A stretch of 64,000 bases of DNA. Origin: Streptomyces noursei (GTDB lineage: Bacteria; Actinomycetota; Actinomycetes; Streptomycetales; Streptomycetaceae). The notes below the pieces were generated by a model. It had not been told where the DNA came from. It saw nothing but the letters and a program-made list of their open reading frames with translations, and searched no databases. Each line of letters starts with the position of its first letter. Within the stretch, counting starts at the first letter, position 1. Shown one piece after another: positions 44,074 to 52,723 of this stretch. The stretch lies in NCBI RefSeq assembly GCF_016917755.1, contig NZ_CP070326.1:372001-436000 (forward strand). Direction: 5' to 3'. A program made the translations under genes and the position numbers.

Positions 44074-44922
44074 TCAAGAGGTGGTGAAGTCGGTGGCCCA
44101 GGTGGTGGAGGAACGGGCGGGGTGGCCGGTGGGTTCCTCGACGGTCCCGGTGACGGCGACGGGCTTGCCGTCATTGGACTCCCACCAGTTCAGCAGGGCG
44201 TCGGCGTAGACGGCGGGGATGTAGTCGGCCATCTCCCGCTTCCATTCCTCACGGGTGACGCGGTTGATCGTGATGGGCCGGCCGGTGACGGTGCCGAGCT
44301 GGTCGATCTGCTGGGCGAAGGTCATCGACTCGGGGCCGGTGAGGACGAACCGACCGCCGTGGTGGCGGGGGTCGGTGAGGGCGGCGTGGGCGGCTTCCGC
44401 GACGTCCTTCTCGTGGCTGGGGTCGTGGTGGGCGCCGGGGAAGGGCAGGCTGACGGGGCGTCCGGCCTTGACGGGCCAGGCCCAGGCACCGGCGTTGGCT
44501 GCGAAGGAGCCGGGCCGCAGGATGGTGGTGGTGATCGGCGAGGCGAGCAGGGCCTGTTCCACGTCGAGGTGGGACTTGGCGAGCGGGTCGCTGTCAGGGT
44601 CGGGGCCCAGCACTCTGGAGGAGGACAGCAGCACGACATGGGTGACTCCGGCCTGGTGGGCGTGGTGGATGAAGTCGGTGATGTGGTCGGGGGTGGCGTA
44701 GAGGAAGACGTTGGTGATACCGGTCAGGGCGGTGCGGAAGGTCGCCGGGACGGTGAGGTCGAGGCGGACGGTGGGGACGCCCGCGGGCGGGGTGAGGGAC
44801 TCGGGGTGGGCGGAGCCGAGCCGGACGAGCCGGCCCTCGCGGATCAGGGCCTCGTATGCCACTCCCGTCCGGTACGCGGCGGGTTGCGCGGCGAGCTCGG
44901 CGTCGGAGGTGTGGTGGGTCAT
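44074..44922 (-). CDS. NmrA/atypical SDR-like protein with an unusual N terminus
   Basis: This 282-residue protein has the later part of the NmrA/NAD(P)-binding family: NVFLYATPDHITDFIHHA, THVVLLSSSRVLG, TILRPGSFAANAGAWAWPV, HEKDVAEAAHAAL and a C-terminal FVLTGPESMTFAQQI. The N-terminal region lacks the TGATGxxG dinucleotide loop expected in the first 20 residues (it reads MTHHTSDAELAAQPAAYRT). Either the Rossmann start has decayed or the protein binds cofactor weakly. The ATG overlaps the VOC stop (ATGA), so the ArsR-VOC-NmrA group is one transcript. Confidence 0.75.
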   Translation of the reverse strand: MTHHTSDAELAAQPAAYRTGVAYEALIREGRLVRLGSAHPESLTPPAGVPTVRLDLTVPATFRTALTGITNVFLYATPDHITDFIHHAHQAGVTHVVLLSSSRVLGPDPDSDPLAKSHLDVEQALLASPITTTILRPGSFAANAGAWAWPVKAGRPVSLPFPGAHHDPSHEKDVAEAAHAALTDPRHHGGRFVLTGPESMTFAQQIDQLGTVTGRPITINRVTREEWKREMADYIPAVYADALLNWWESNDGKPVAVTGTVEEPTGHPARSSTTWATDFTTS

Positions 44923-45245
44923 CGCGTGCGGTGCTCCCTACCGGGTGGGCCACGGCGCCACTTCGGCCCGTCACCTCGGCCAACGACCCGCATGCACTGC
45001 CCCGTTCGGATGTCGGTGGTGCAATCCACGCGCGCGCCCGCGGCCATGTACGGCTGCACGGCGGAATGGTCGGAGGGCTCCAGCAGCAGTTCGGCCCCCG
45101 CGGGATTTTCCGGTGAGACCACAGTCAGCCACCGGGCCTCGCCGAGCGGCACGTCATTCTTCTTCACAAAGCCCAGCACGTCGGTGTAGAAGCGCACGGC
45201 CTTTTCCTGGTCGTCGACGAAGACGCTGGTCAGGTGGATCCTCAT
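44919..45245 (-). CDS. VOC family protein with a degraded C-terminal half
   Basis: This 108-residue product begins as a normal VOC (glyoxalase fold) protein: MRIHLTSVFVDDQEKAVRFYTDVLGF, then WLTVVSPENPAGAELLLEPSDHSAVQPY. After that point it no longer matches the family. The VxDDI...GV-F-xxP strands and the final metal ligand in DDxxGN are missing, replaced by Arg/Gly-rich sequence. Only one of the two beta-alpha-beta-beta-beta modules is recognisable. It is coupled to both neighbours by ATGA overlaps. It is either a truncated gene or has a shifted frame near 45050. Confidence 0.65.
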   Translation of the reverse strand: MRIHLTSVFVDDQEKAVRFYTDVLGFVKKNDVPLGEARWLTVVSPENPAGAELLLEPSDHSAVQPYMAAGARVDCTTDIRTGQCMRVVGRGDGPKWRRGPPGREHRTR

Positions 45246-45619
45246 GGGGCGCCCTCCGGTGTGTCGGGCCTGAGCCATCGGGTCACGATGCGCTCAAGGG
45301 GTTCGGTGTTCAGGTCGCGGAACTTGTAGCGGCCTTCGCGCCGCGAATGAACCAGACCTGCGGATTCCAGTACGGCCAGGCACTGACTGATCGCCTGGCG
45401 GGACAGGACCAGGCCGTGCTTCGTCACCAGCCGCGTACACATCTCGAACAGTGTCCGGCCATCCCGCTCCACCAACTCGTCGAGGATGCGCCGAGCGCTC
45501 CCCCCACCTTTGAATGGATTGGACGGCGAACGCCAGTCACGGCAGGCCGCTCCTCCAGGGTGGCGGTGCCTGGCGGCGGGGTCGCGGCGATGGCGCCTCA
45601 TCACGCGTGGCGCCCCCAC
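45242..45619 (-). CDS. ArsR-type winged-helix regulator, N terminus uncertain
   Basis: The clear part is a winged helix from ARRILDELVERDGRTLFEMC through the recognition helix LSRQAISQCLAVLESAGLVHSRREG to YKFRDLNTEPLERIVTRW. This is the ArsR subgroup that precedes VOC genes in streptomycetes. The expected start (FKALADPTRRRIL-like) reads PFKGGGSARRIL here, so the first helix is altered. The start codon is unclear: GTG at 45619, GTG at 45604 and ATG at 45601 are candidates. It is the first gene of the ArsR-VOC-NmrA transcript and divergent from the type III PKS. Confidence 0.7.
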   Translation of the reverse strand: MGAPRVMRRHRRDPAARHRHPGGAACRDWRSPSNPFKGGGSARRILDELVERDGRTLFEMCTRLVTKHGLVLSRQAISQCLAVLESAGLVHSRREGRYKFRDLNTEPLERIVTRWLRPDTPEGAP

Positions 45620-45676
45620 CCCCCGCCGGTATGATTACCGTACGTATCAGTGTGACTGCGGAAGGTGGGCGGGCGT

Positions 45677-46741
45677 ATGGGCGGCGGATGCGGTTCGGCG
45701 GTGGTGACCGGAGTTGCGGTGGCCCTACCTGCGATCTCCTACAGCCAAGAGGAGTACGCCCTCCTGGAGGGCAACGACGCCAAACAACGGCTCATCGACC
45801 GGATCGCCGCCTGTTCGGGCATTTCACGACGGCATGTGGCGGTGAGCCCGCTGCTCGACGACGTCAAGCACTGGTCCACGGCCGCACGGATGTGCCGCTA
45901 CCAGGAAGAGGCGCTCCCGCTGTGCAAGGACGCCGTGGCGTCGGCCCTGACCGAGACCTGCACCGACCCGGCCGACGTCGGCCTGATATGCGTGACGTCC
46001 TCCACCGGATACGCCGCACCGGGCCTGGACACCCGACTGGCACGGGACGTGGGGATGCCGTCCACGGTGCAGCGCCTCCTGGTGGGGCACATGGGCTGCC
46101 TGGCGGCCCTGCCGGCCCTGGCCGCATGCGCCAACTTCGTCCGCACCCAGAAGCGGTCGGCCGTGCTCGTGAACGCGGAACTGTCGTCGTTGCACCTGCA
46201 GCCGCCGCCCTGGGACGCCTCCCAGCAGTTGGTGAACGCGCTCTTCGGCGATGCCGTCACGGCCACCGTCATCCAATCCGAGCTGCCCACCGGGGTCGGC
46301 CACGGCCTGAAGATCATCGACGTCGTCGCGCAGACCGATACCGAGCACGAGGACTACATGTCGCTCACGGTCGGCGACCACGGCTTCCGGATGGGCCTGT
46401 CTCCCCGCGTGCCCGAGGTGCTCGAACGCCATCTGCCGACCATGGTCGGCGACCTGCTGTCCCGTCACTCGATCAGCCTCACCGACGTGGACTGGTGGGC
46501 GGTCCACCCCGGTGGGCCGCGCATCCTCGACGCCACCGAGAGCAGTCTCGGCCTGCCGCCCGAGGCCCTCGCCGCCTCCCGGCACGTGCTGCAGGAACAC
46601 GGCAACTGCGCCTCAGCGGGCCTGCCACTCGTGGTGGAGGAGTTGCAGCACCGGTCTCCGCTGGCACCCGAGCAGTACGGCCTGGCCTTGGCCTTCGGCC
46701 CCGGGCTGACCCTGTACGCGGTTCTGCTCCTCGGCGTCTGA
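45677..46741 (+). CDS. Type III polyketide synthase (chalcone synthase family)
   Basis: This protein of about 354 residues has the complete Cys-His-Asn triad of type III PKSs: Cys141 in GHMGCLAALPAL, His277 in WWAVHPGGPRIL and Asn310 in LQEHGNCASAG. It would iteratively condense malonyl-CoA units onto an acyl-CoA starter in the cytoplasm. Product ring type (pyrone, resorcinol or tetrahydroxynaphthalene) cannot be deduced. The ATG at 45677 has AAGGTGGGCG upstream; a GTG at 45665 would add four residues. It lies 45 bp before an MMPL exporter on the same strand and is divergent from an ArsR gene. Confidence 0.92.
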   Translation: MGGGCGSAVVTGVAVALPAISYSQEEYALLEGNDAKQRLIDRIAACSGISRRHVAVSPLLDDVKHWSTAARMCRYQEEALPLCKDAVASALTETCTDPADVGLICVTSSTGYAAPGLDTRLARDVGMPSTVQRLLVGHMGCLAALPALAACANFVRTQKRSAVLVNAELSSLHLQPPPWDASQQLVNALFGDAVTATVIQSELPTGVGHGLKIIDVVAQTDTEHEDYMSLTVGDHGFRMGLSPRVPEVLERHLPTMVGDLLSRHSISLTDVDWWAVHPGGPRILDATESSLGLPPEALAASRHVLQEHGNCASAGLPLVVEELQHRSPLAPEQYGLALAFGPGLTLYAVLLLGV

Positions 46742-46786
46742 CCCCGCGCAGGGGACAGGGCTCCGAGCCGATCCACAGGAGTCACC

Positions 46787-49096
46787 GTGCCCAGACCCAC
46801 CAGCACCACCACCGCGACCGAAGACCTGCCGCCCGGATTCCGGCCCGGGTCACCGACCGGCCGCTCCCGGCTCGCCGCTCTCGGACGCCTTGTGGTCCGC
46901 CTGCGGGTACCGGTGCTGCTGGTCGTGCTGCTGGCCATGGCCGCCGCGGTGCCGATCGGTGGGGACGTCACCGACCGCCTGTCCAGCGGCGGCTTCACCG
47001 ACCGGGCGGCGGAGTCCACGAAGGCCGAGACGTTCCTCACCGACCGCTTCGGAACAGGCGTCCCCAACCTGGCACTTCTGGCCCGCGCCCCGGGACCGGT
47101 CGACGAGCCACGGACCGCGACCGCCGGGCGGGACCTCACCAGGCGGCTCGCCCAGGAGCCCGGCGTACTGTCGGTCACCTCGTATTGGACCGTCCCGCAC
47201 GACTCGGCGGCACCGCTGAGGGCCCGCGACGGGCGTTCGGCGCTGGTGCTCCTGCGACTGGGCGGCGACGAGGACGAGGTGCGGACGACCGCGAAGAGGC
47301 TCTCCCCCCACGTCACGGGCCGTCAGGGAGTACTGCAGGTCTCCGCAACCGGGTTCGCGCAGGTCGCGGTGGAGGTCCAAAAGCGCAGCCAGCAGGACCT
47401 CTTCCGGGCCGAAGCGTATGCCGCCCCGGTCATCCTGCTCATTCTGCTCTTCGTGTTCGGTAGTGCGGCGGCAGCCGTCCTGCCGCTGCTCATCGGGGTG
47501 TTCTCCATCCTGGGCACGTTCGTCGTCCTGCGGGTGCTCTCCGAACTGACCTCGGTGTCCATCTTCGCGACCAACATCACCACGGCACTGGGGCTGGGAC
47601 TGGCCATCGACTACAGCCTGTTCATCGTCACCCGGTACCGGGAGGAGCTGGCCCGCGGCCTCGGCACCACCGAAGCGGTCGCGCAGAGCGTCCGCACGGC
47701 CGGGCGCACGGTGCTGTTCTCCGCGCTGACGGTGGCCCTCTCGCTCTCCGCCCTGATGGTCTTCCCGCTGTACTTCCTGCGCTCCTTCGCCTACGCGGGC
47801 GTGGCGGTGGTGACGCTCGCGGCCTTCGCTGCGCTGGTGGTGCTGCCCGCGGCGTTGGGACTGCTCGGCCCGCGGATCGACGCGCTGGACGTACGCCGGC
47901 TGTTCCGGCGCGGACCGCGACCGGGCGGCGATCCGGGGACGGGGGCGGCGCCGGCCGCCAAGAACGGCGCCTTCTGGCACCGGCTCGCCTCCGCGGTCAT
48001 GCGGCGGCCGGTGCTGTGCGCGGTCGCCGTGATCGCCGTCCTGGTGGTGCTGGGGCTGCCGTTCACCCGGGTCTCCTTCGGCATGGTCGACGACCGGGTG
48101 CTGCCCGCCGACGCGCCCGCGCACCGTACGGCGCAGTTCGTGCGGGAGGAGTTCGCCAGTCGCGAGTCCTCCGCGCTGTCCGTGGTGCTGCCCACCGTCG
48201 GCGACAGCTCCGGGGACCGTGATCGCGTCGCCGCCTATGCCACCCGCTTGTCGGGCCTGCCGGGCGTGGCCCGGGTGGACACCGTCACCGGCTCCTACGT
48301 CGCGGGGCGGCGGGTGGCGCCCCCCTCCACCGCCTCGGCCTCCTTCGGCGCCGGTGGCGCCAGCTGGCTGTCGGTGGTGCCCTCGGTCGAGCCGTACTCC
48401 TCCGCCGGCACCGCGCTGGTCGAACGGTTGCGAACGGGCCGCGCACCGGGCCCGGTGCTCGTGGGCGGTGACGCCGCGGTGCTCCAGGACACCCGTGGCA
48501 CGCTCGTCAGTCGAGTCCCCGTGGCCATGCTGATCATCGGCGCCACGACCATGGTGCTGCTGTTCCTGTTCACCGGCAGCGTGCTGATCCCGGTCAAGGC
48601 CGTACTGCTCAATGTGCTCAGTCTGTCGGCGACGTTCGGCGCCATGGTCTACGTCTTCCAGGAAGGTCACCTGCGCGCGCTGGTGGGAGGTTTCACGGTG
48701 ACCGGATCGGTGGAGATCACCATGCCGGTACTGATGTTCTGCGTCGCCTTCGGACTGTCCATGGACTACGAGGTGTTCCTGCTGTCGCGGATCAAGGAGG
48801 TGTACGCGGAGACCGGGGACAACACCCTGGCCGTCGCCATCGGACTGGAACGCACCGGACGCCTGGTCAGCGCCGCGGCCGCGCTCGTTGCCGTCGTCAT
48901 GATCGCGCTGGCGACGTCCGGGATCACCTTCCTGAAGCTGCTGGGCGTGGGCCTGGCGCTGGCCGTGCTGCTGGACGCCACGTTGGTGCGCGGCGTCCTC
49001 GTGCCGGCCGTGATGCGGCTCGCGGGGCGCGCAAACTGGTGGGCGCCGCCTCCGCTGCGCCGCCTGCACGACAGGCTGGGGCTCTCCGAGGAATGA
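46787..49096 (+). CDS. MMPL/RND family transporter
   Basis: This 769-residue protein has the two-fold RND architecture: a membrane helix near residue 45, a periplasmic-type loop, then five to six helices (for example YAAPVILLILLFVFGSAAAAVLPLLIG), repeated after residue 400. The hallmark GLGLAIDYSLFIVTRYREEL and GLSMDYEVFLLSRIKE blocks are the paired MMPL motifs with proton-relay Asp/Tyr. The start is GTG behind CAGGAG. MMPL proteins export lipids or hydrophobic metabolites. Coupling with the type III PKS 45 bp upstream suggests export of its product. Confidence 0.93.
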   Translation: MPRPTSTTTATEDLPPGFRPGSPTGRSRLAALGRLVVRLRVPVLLVVLLAMAAAVPIGGDVTDRLSSGGFTDRAAESTKAETFLTDRFGTGVPNLALLARAPGPVDEPRTATAGRDLTRRLAQEPGVLSVTSYWTVPHDSAAPLRARDGRSALVLLRLGGDEDEVRTTAKRLSPHVTGRQGVLQVSATGFAQVAVEVQKRSQQDLFRAEAYAAPVILLILLFVFGSAAAAVLPLLIGVFSILGTFVVLRVLSELTSVSIFATNITTALGLGLAIDYSLFIVTRYREELARGLGTTEAVAQSVRTAGRTVLFSALTVALSLSALMVFPLYFLRSFAYAGVAVVTLAAFAALVVLPAALGLLGPRIDALDVRRLFRRGPRPGGDPGTGAAPAAKNGAFWHRLASAVMRRPVLCAVAVIAVLVVLGLPFTRVSFGMVDDRVLPADAPAHRTAQFVREEFASRESSALSVVLPTVGDSSGDRDRVAAYATRLSGLPGVARVDTVTGSYVAGRRVAPPSTASASFGAGGASWLSVVPSVEPYSSAGTALVERLRTGRAPGPVLVGGDAAVLQDTRGTLVSRVPVAMLIIGATTMVLLFLFTGSVLIPVKAVLLNVLSLSATFGAMVYVFQEGHLRALVGGFTVTGSVEITMPVLMFCVAFGLSMDYEVFLLSRIKEVYAETGDNTLAVAIGLERTGRLVSAAAALVAVVMIALATSGITFLKLLGVGLALAVLLDATLVRGVLVPAVMRLAGRANWWAPPPLRRLHDRLGLSEE

Positions 49097-49418
49097 ACGG
49101 GCGACACGTCGTCCGTGACCACCGCGCTTGGTCCTGCGCACGGGAACTCGTCCTGGCGGTCCGCCACTTGGGCCGTGCTCAGCCCGCGCCCACGGGCAAT
49201 GGACCGAGCCGGGACTCCAGCCAGGCCGGTAGGGCCAGCAGCCGGACGCCCTCGTACTGCCCGGTTCGGACCACCGTGCACTGTTTCTGATCTGTCGCGT
49301 GCGCAATGCAACAGCCCGCCCGTGACCGCCAACTACATCGCGTCAGAGCGGTAGTTGAGGGCTACCTCTCGGCACGGCGCGGGGCAGGTCGTCGCCATGA
49401 GGGTCGGCCGGGTGGCCG
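49097..49418. other. Intergenic gap between convergent genes, nothing recognised
   Basis: These 322 bp separate the MMPL transporter from the NuoF-like gene. No frame shows recognisable protein, and no strong hairpin was found. Confidence 0.5.
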
Positions 49419-50897
49419 TCACCCGTGGTGTTGGAGACGTACCGCCAGCGCCGGGCACTGGTTGACGGCGCGGCGGGCGCCGTGCTCCTGCCAGGGGGCG
49501 ACCGGGACGGTGGTGGAGGTGGGGTAGCCGTGCGGGCCGAGGCGGATGAGGTCGGGCGCGAGGACGGCGCACAGACCGTGGCCTGCGCAGCGGGACCAAT
49601 CCACCTCAAGGTGGGGGCCCTTCGCGGGCGGGAGGGGCAGCACACCGCGCACGGGACGGCCGCAGCCGGAACCGGACAGGTGGGCGTCGAGGTCCTCGGC
49701 GAAGACATCGAGCGCGGTGAGGACGAAGCGGGCCACGCCGTCCGGGTGCGAACAGGCGCCCCCGCCCTGGGCCGCGCCGAGGGCGCGCCGGGCGTCCGCC
49801 AGCGCCGTGGGACGGGCCGCGCCCGCGGCCAACCCGGCCAGGGCCTCGGCCGCCTCGGGAAGGCCGCGCTTGCACGGCCCGCACTGGCCGGCGGACTCGG
49901 CCGCCAACCAGGCCGCGACCCGGGCGGTCTCGCCGAGTGGGCAGGTGCTGTCGGGGAGCGTCACGATCGCGCCCGCGCCGAGGGTTCCGCCGAGGCGGGC
50001 GAGTCCGGCGCGGGAGAGCGGTGCGTCGACGGCATCGGGGTGCAGCCAGGCACCGTGGTAGCCGCCCACCAGCACCCCGGCGCCCGGCTGGAGGCCGCAG
50101 GCGTCCAGCACCGGGCCCAGCCGGGTGCCGGTCGGAACTTCGACCACCAGTGGATCGGTGCCCGGACGGTTGACGGTGAGCAGGACCGTGCCGGGTTCGT
50201 CGGCGGTGCCGACGGCGGCGTAGGCGTCGGGTCCGAGTCGGGCCGCGATGGCGAGCTGGGCCCAGGTCTCGGCGTTGGAGAGCAGTGTCGGACGGCGCCG
50301 CACGCCGCCCGTTCCGCCGTCGGCCGCGCGGGCCTTCAGTGGTGCCGGGACCGCCGGCAGTCCGTTGATGGCACGGATCAGGGCTCCGGACTCGCCGGAG
50401 GTGAAGCTTTCGGGTAGGCACAACGTCCGCGCCCGGCAGGGAAGTTCGCGCTCGGCGAGGGCGGCCGGGACCGAGATCTCACCGGGACTGCCCGCAGCGA
50501 CGCCGATGACGATCTCCGCGGCGCCGAACGCGGATGCGGCCAGGCACGCGCCGTCCAGTACCAGATGCGGCACGCGGGCGAGCAGCATCGTGTCCTTGGC
50601 GCTGGACGGTTCGCCCTCGGCGCCGTTCACGACGATGACCGGCGGCGCGCCGGTGCGGTCGGCGGTGGCGAGCGTGGCCCGGACCTTGCGGGCGAAGGGG
50701 AAGCCGGCGCCGCCGCGGCCGGGCAGGCCGATGGCCTCGGCCAGGACGAGCAGCGCGTCCCGGTCCGGTCGGTGGAGCGGCGGGTGGACGCGGGTGTGCG
50801 CGGGGAGGTCCAGGCGTTGGTGGCGGTCCAGCCCGGCAGTCAGCCGGGCCGGGTCCAGCCAGCTCACGTCCGGCAGCTTCAGCGGGGCGCCCTTCAC
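49419..50897 (-). CDS. NuoF-like flavoprotein fused to a ferredoxin domain
   Basis: This protein of about 492 residues has a NuoF-type FMN/NAD domain (LPGRGGAGFPFARKV; VNGAEGEPSSAKDT), an SLBB-like strand region (GPVLDACGLQPGAGVLVGGY) and an iron-sulfur region ESAGQCGPCKRGLP...CSHPDG. The first of the usual NuoF cysteines is Ala here, leaving three visible. The C terminus adds a small ferredoxin-like domain (DWSRCAGHGLCAVLAPDLI...VNQCPALAV; C-x5-C and CP). The GTG at 50897 follows GGGGAG and overlaps the stop of the membrane gene (GTGA). The pair resembles a reductase that feeds electrons to a membrane haem protein. The acceptor is unknown. Confidence 0.85.
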   Translation of the reverse strand: MKGAPLKLPDVSWLDPARLTAGLDRHQRLDLPAHTRVHPPLHRPDRDALLVLAEAIGLPGRGGAGFPFARKVRATLATADRTGAPPVIVVNGAEGEPSSAKDTMLLARVPHLVLDGACLAASAFGAAEIVIGVAAGSPGEISVPAALAERELPCRARTLCLPESFTSGESGALIRAINGLPAVPAPLKARAADGGTGGVRRRPTLLSNAETWAQLAIAARLGPDAYAAVGTADEPGTVLLTVNRPGTDPLVVEVPTGTRLGPVLDACGLQPGAGVLVGGYHGAWLHPDAVDAPLSRAGLARLGGTLGAGAIVTLPDSTCPLGETARVAAWLAAESAGQCGPCKRGLPEAAEALAGLAAGAARPTALADARRALGAAQGGGACSHPDGVARFVLTALDVFAEDLDAHLSGSGCGRPVRGVLPLPPAKGPHLEVDWSRCAGHGLCAVLAPDLIRLGPHGYPTSTTVPVAPWQEHGARRAVNQCPALAVRLQHHG

Positions 50898-51739
50898 TCG
50901 CCGCTCCCCGGCTGGGCCAGTCGGAGCGGCCGGGCTCCTGGCCTTGCTGCATGCCTGGCCTGTCTGGGCAGGCCGGCGGCCTGTCCGGCCCGGGGGACCG
51001 CCGTCGTCGGTGCCGCGGGGCGGGCGCCCCGGGCGAGCGGACGGGTGCCGGTGGCGGGTCGGGCGGACTGACTGGACAGGGCGGCCAGCGCGGTGGGGCG
51101 GGCGGTGGCGGGCCGGTACGCCTTGGCGCCGCGCCGGCGGCGGCTCCGGGTGCGGTGGCGGCCCAGGTGGGACAGGGAACGGACCAGCAGTGCGAGCGCG
51201 ACCAGGGCCGCGAACAGGCCGTATCCCCAGACCACCCCTGCGTGCGCCGTGCGCCCCGCCGTCAGCCCGTGTATCAGTGCGACGGGCCAGCAGACATACG
51301 CCGTCGCGTGCCACACCCGCCACAGCCAGGGGCGGCGGCTGCCGGCGAACCTGCCGCGGAGGACGCCGGTGGCCGTGATCAGGACGAGCAGGTCGGCGGC
51401 GACGGTGCCCAGGCTCACCGCGAGGGCGGTGCCGCCGGTGAACGGGGCCACCGCGGTCGGCGGGGCGGCGTGCCGCTCGACGACCTTGACGGCGATGTGG
51501 GTGGCCAGGAAGCCGAGCGCCGCCACGGTGCTCGCCCGGTGCAGCGACTGTACGGCCACCCGCAGTCGTGGCGTGAGCACCAGACGGTCGGTGGCGGCGA
51601 GCCCGCATGCCACGACGGCAGTCAGCGAGAGCAGGGTCAGGACGCCGGCGAAGGAGTCCAGGAAGGCCGTCGTGCGGCCGGCCGCGCCGGTCGGAGCGGC
51701 AGCGAGCGAAGGCGGGACGAGCTGGGCGAGGCTGGGCAT
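50894..51739 (-). CDS. Ferric-reductase-like membrane protein
   Basis: This 281-residue protein has about six membrane helices with paired histidines expected to bind haem: LHRASTVAALGFLATHIAVKV and VWHATAYVCWPVALIHGLTAG. This is the layout of ferric reductase-like transmembrane (YedZ/NOX-like) domains. A basic, Ala/Arg/Pro-rich cytoplasmic tail follows (from about 200). Its stop overlaps the NuoF-like start (GTGA), so the two proteins are made together and probably form a membrane electron-transfer unit. The physiological acceptor is unknown. Confidence 0.8.
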   Translation of the reverse strand: MPSLAQLVPPSLAAAPTGAAGRTTAFLDSFAGVLTLLSLTAVVACGLAATDRLVLTPRLRVAVQSLHRASTVAALGFLATHIAVKVVERHAAPPTAVAPFTGGTALAVSLGTVAADLLVLITATGVLRGRFAGSRRPWLWRVWHATAYVCWPVALIHGLTAGRTAHAGVVWGYGLFAALVALALLVRSLSHLGRHRTRSRRRRGAKAYRPATARPTALAALSSQSARPATGTRPLARGARPAAPTTAVPRAGQAAGLPRQARHAARPGARPLRLAQPGSGE

Positions 51740-52024
51740 GGGGCACCTTCTTCCTTGCGCCCGGATGACCCGGCCGAGGCCGTGGCCAAGCCGGATCGGG
51801 GTTCCGGATGGCCACGTCGGGGAGGGGGCACCACCGGAGGTGCGGCACAGGCGGCACTACGCGACAGCGCACATTGTTAGCTCGTTCCCCAGGCACTGAC
51901 AACGGCGTGGGATACGGCCCGCGACCGTACCGAGCCCCGGGGGCGGCGCCGGTTTCTCCGACGCCCGCCGGGAGTTGTGGTCCACGGTCGCGCGTAGTAG
52001 ATGCCGAGTGTGGCGTGACCAAGC

Positions 52025-52549
52025 TCACCTGGGGTTTGCGCGGCTTCGTAGAGATCGCCGCCGATCTGCGCCCCGGTCTCGGCGGCGCGGTACACGCTCG
52101 CCGCCCGGATCGGGCCCAGTCGGGCGGGTACGGGCCGCAGCGGGACGGTCTGTGCCGCCTCGGCGATGCGGCGGACCTGGTCGAGTTCGTTCTGCCTGCG
52201 GGTTTGGGCGGCGCTACTCATCGTGATGCCGGCCAGGGACACCAGCGACAGGGCCAACAGGTTCGTGTAGACCTGCTGGCTCCCCCATGCCTGGTTGTAG
52301 GCGGCCGTGGTGATGCTGACGAGCATGGCCAGGGCCGCCCGCCGCGAGAGTGCCTTTCGGGCCCATCGTCACCGCGGCCAGCGCCGGCGTCGCCGTGAGC
52401 AGGGGGCCGGTGTACAGGAAGTGCGCGGGCGAGAGGTCAATGGCGACGACGAGCAGTGCGATCACGAAAGGAAGGCACTGCAGCAACGTGACGAGTTCCC
52501 GACGGCCGCTCGGGCGGGCCGCAGCAGCTGAGCGGAAAGGCGACCGCAT
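52025..52549 (-). pseudogene. SpoIIE-family PP2C phosphatase, truncated and frameshifted
   Basis: The minus-strand frame from 52549 gives the membrane segment typical of streptomycete PP2C phosphatases (VTLLQCLPFVIALLVVAIDL). It shifts frame near 52340, continues as QQVYTNLLALSLVSLAGIT and IAEAAQTVPLRPVPARLG, and reaches IGGDLYEA, the start of the catalytic domain. The remainder, with all other metal-binding acidic residues, is missing. It is a decayed gene, probably of the light- or stress-response type. Confidence 0.7.
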
Positions 52550-52723
52550 GGCTACCCGCTCCTCACGTGAAGCGCGGGACTCCTCCACCGACATCGTCTC
52601 TCGGTACCGGCTGCCCGCGCAGCTTCCCGGTGCACCGGCGGGGCCGACGGCGCTCCGGCCTCCTTGGTGCCGTGGCCGGCCCGGGCGGCACGGTGGCTGT
52701 CCGGGTCGGCCACGGCGCGCCGG

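Noticed and set aside
46850..49306. An 818-residue reading frame on the minus strand opposite the MMPL gene
   Set aside because: It is the antisense shadow of the MMPL gene in high-GC DNA: low-complexity Gly/Arg/His/Gln composition, no motifs, while the plus strand has clear RND motifs.
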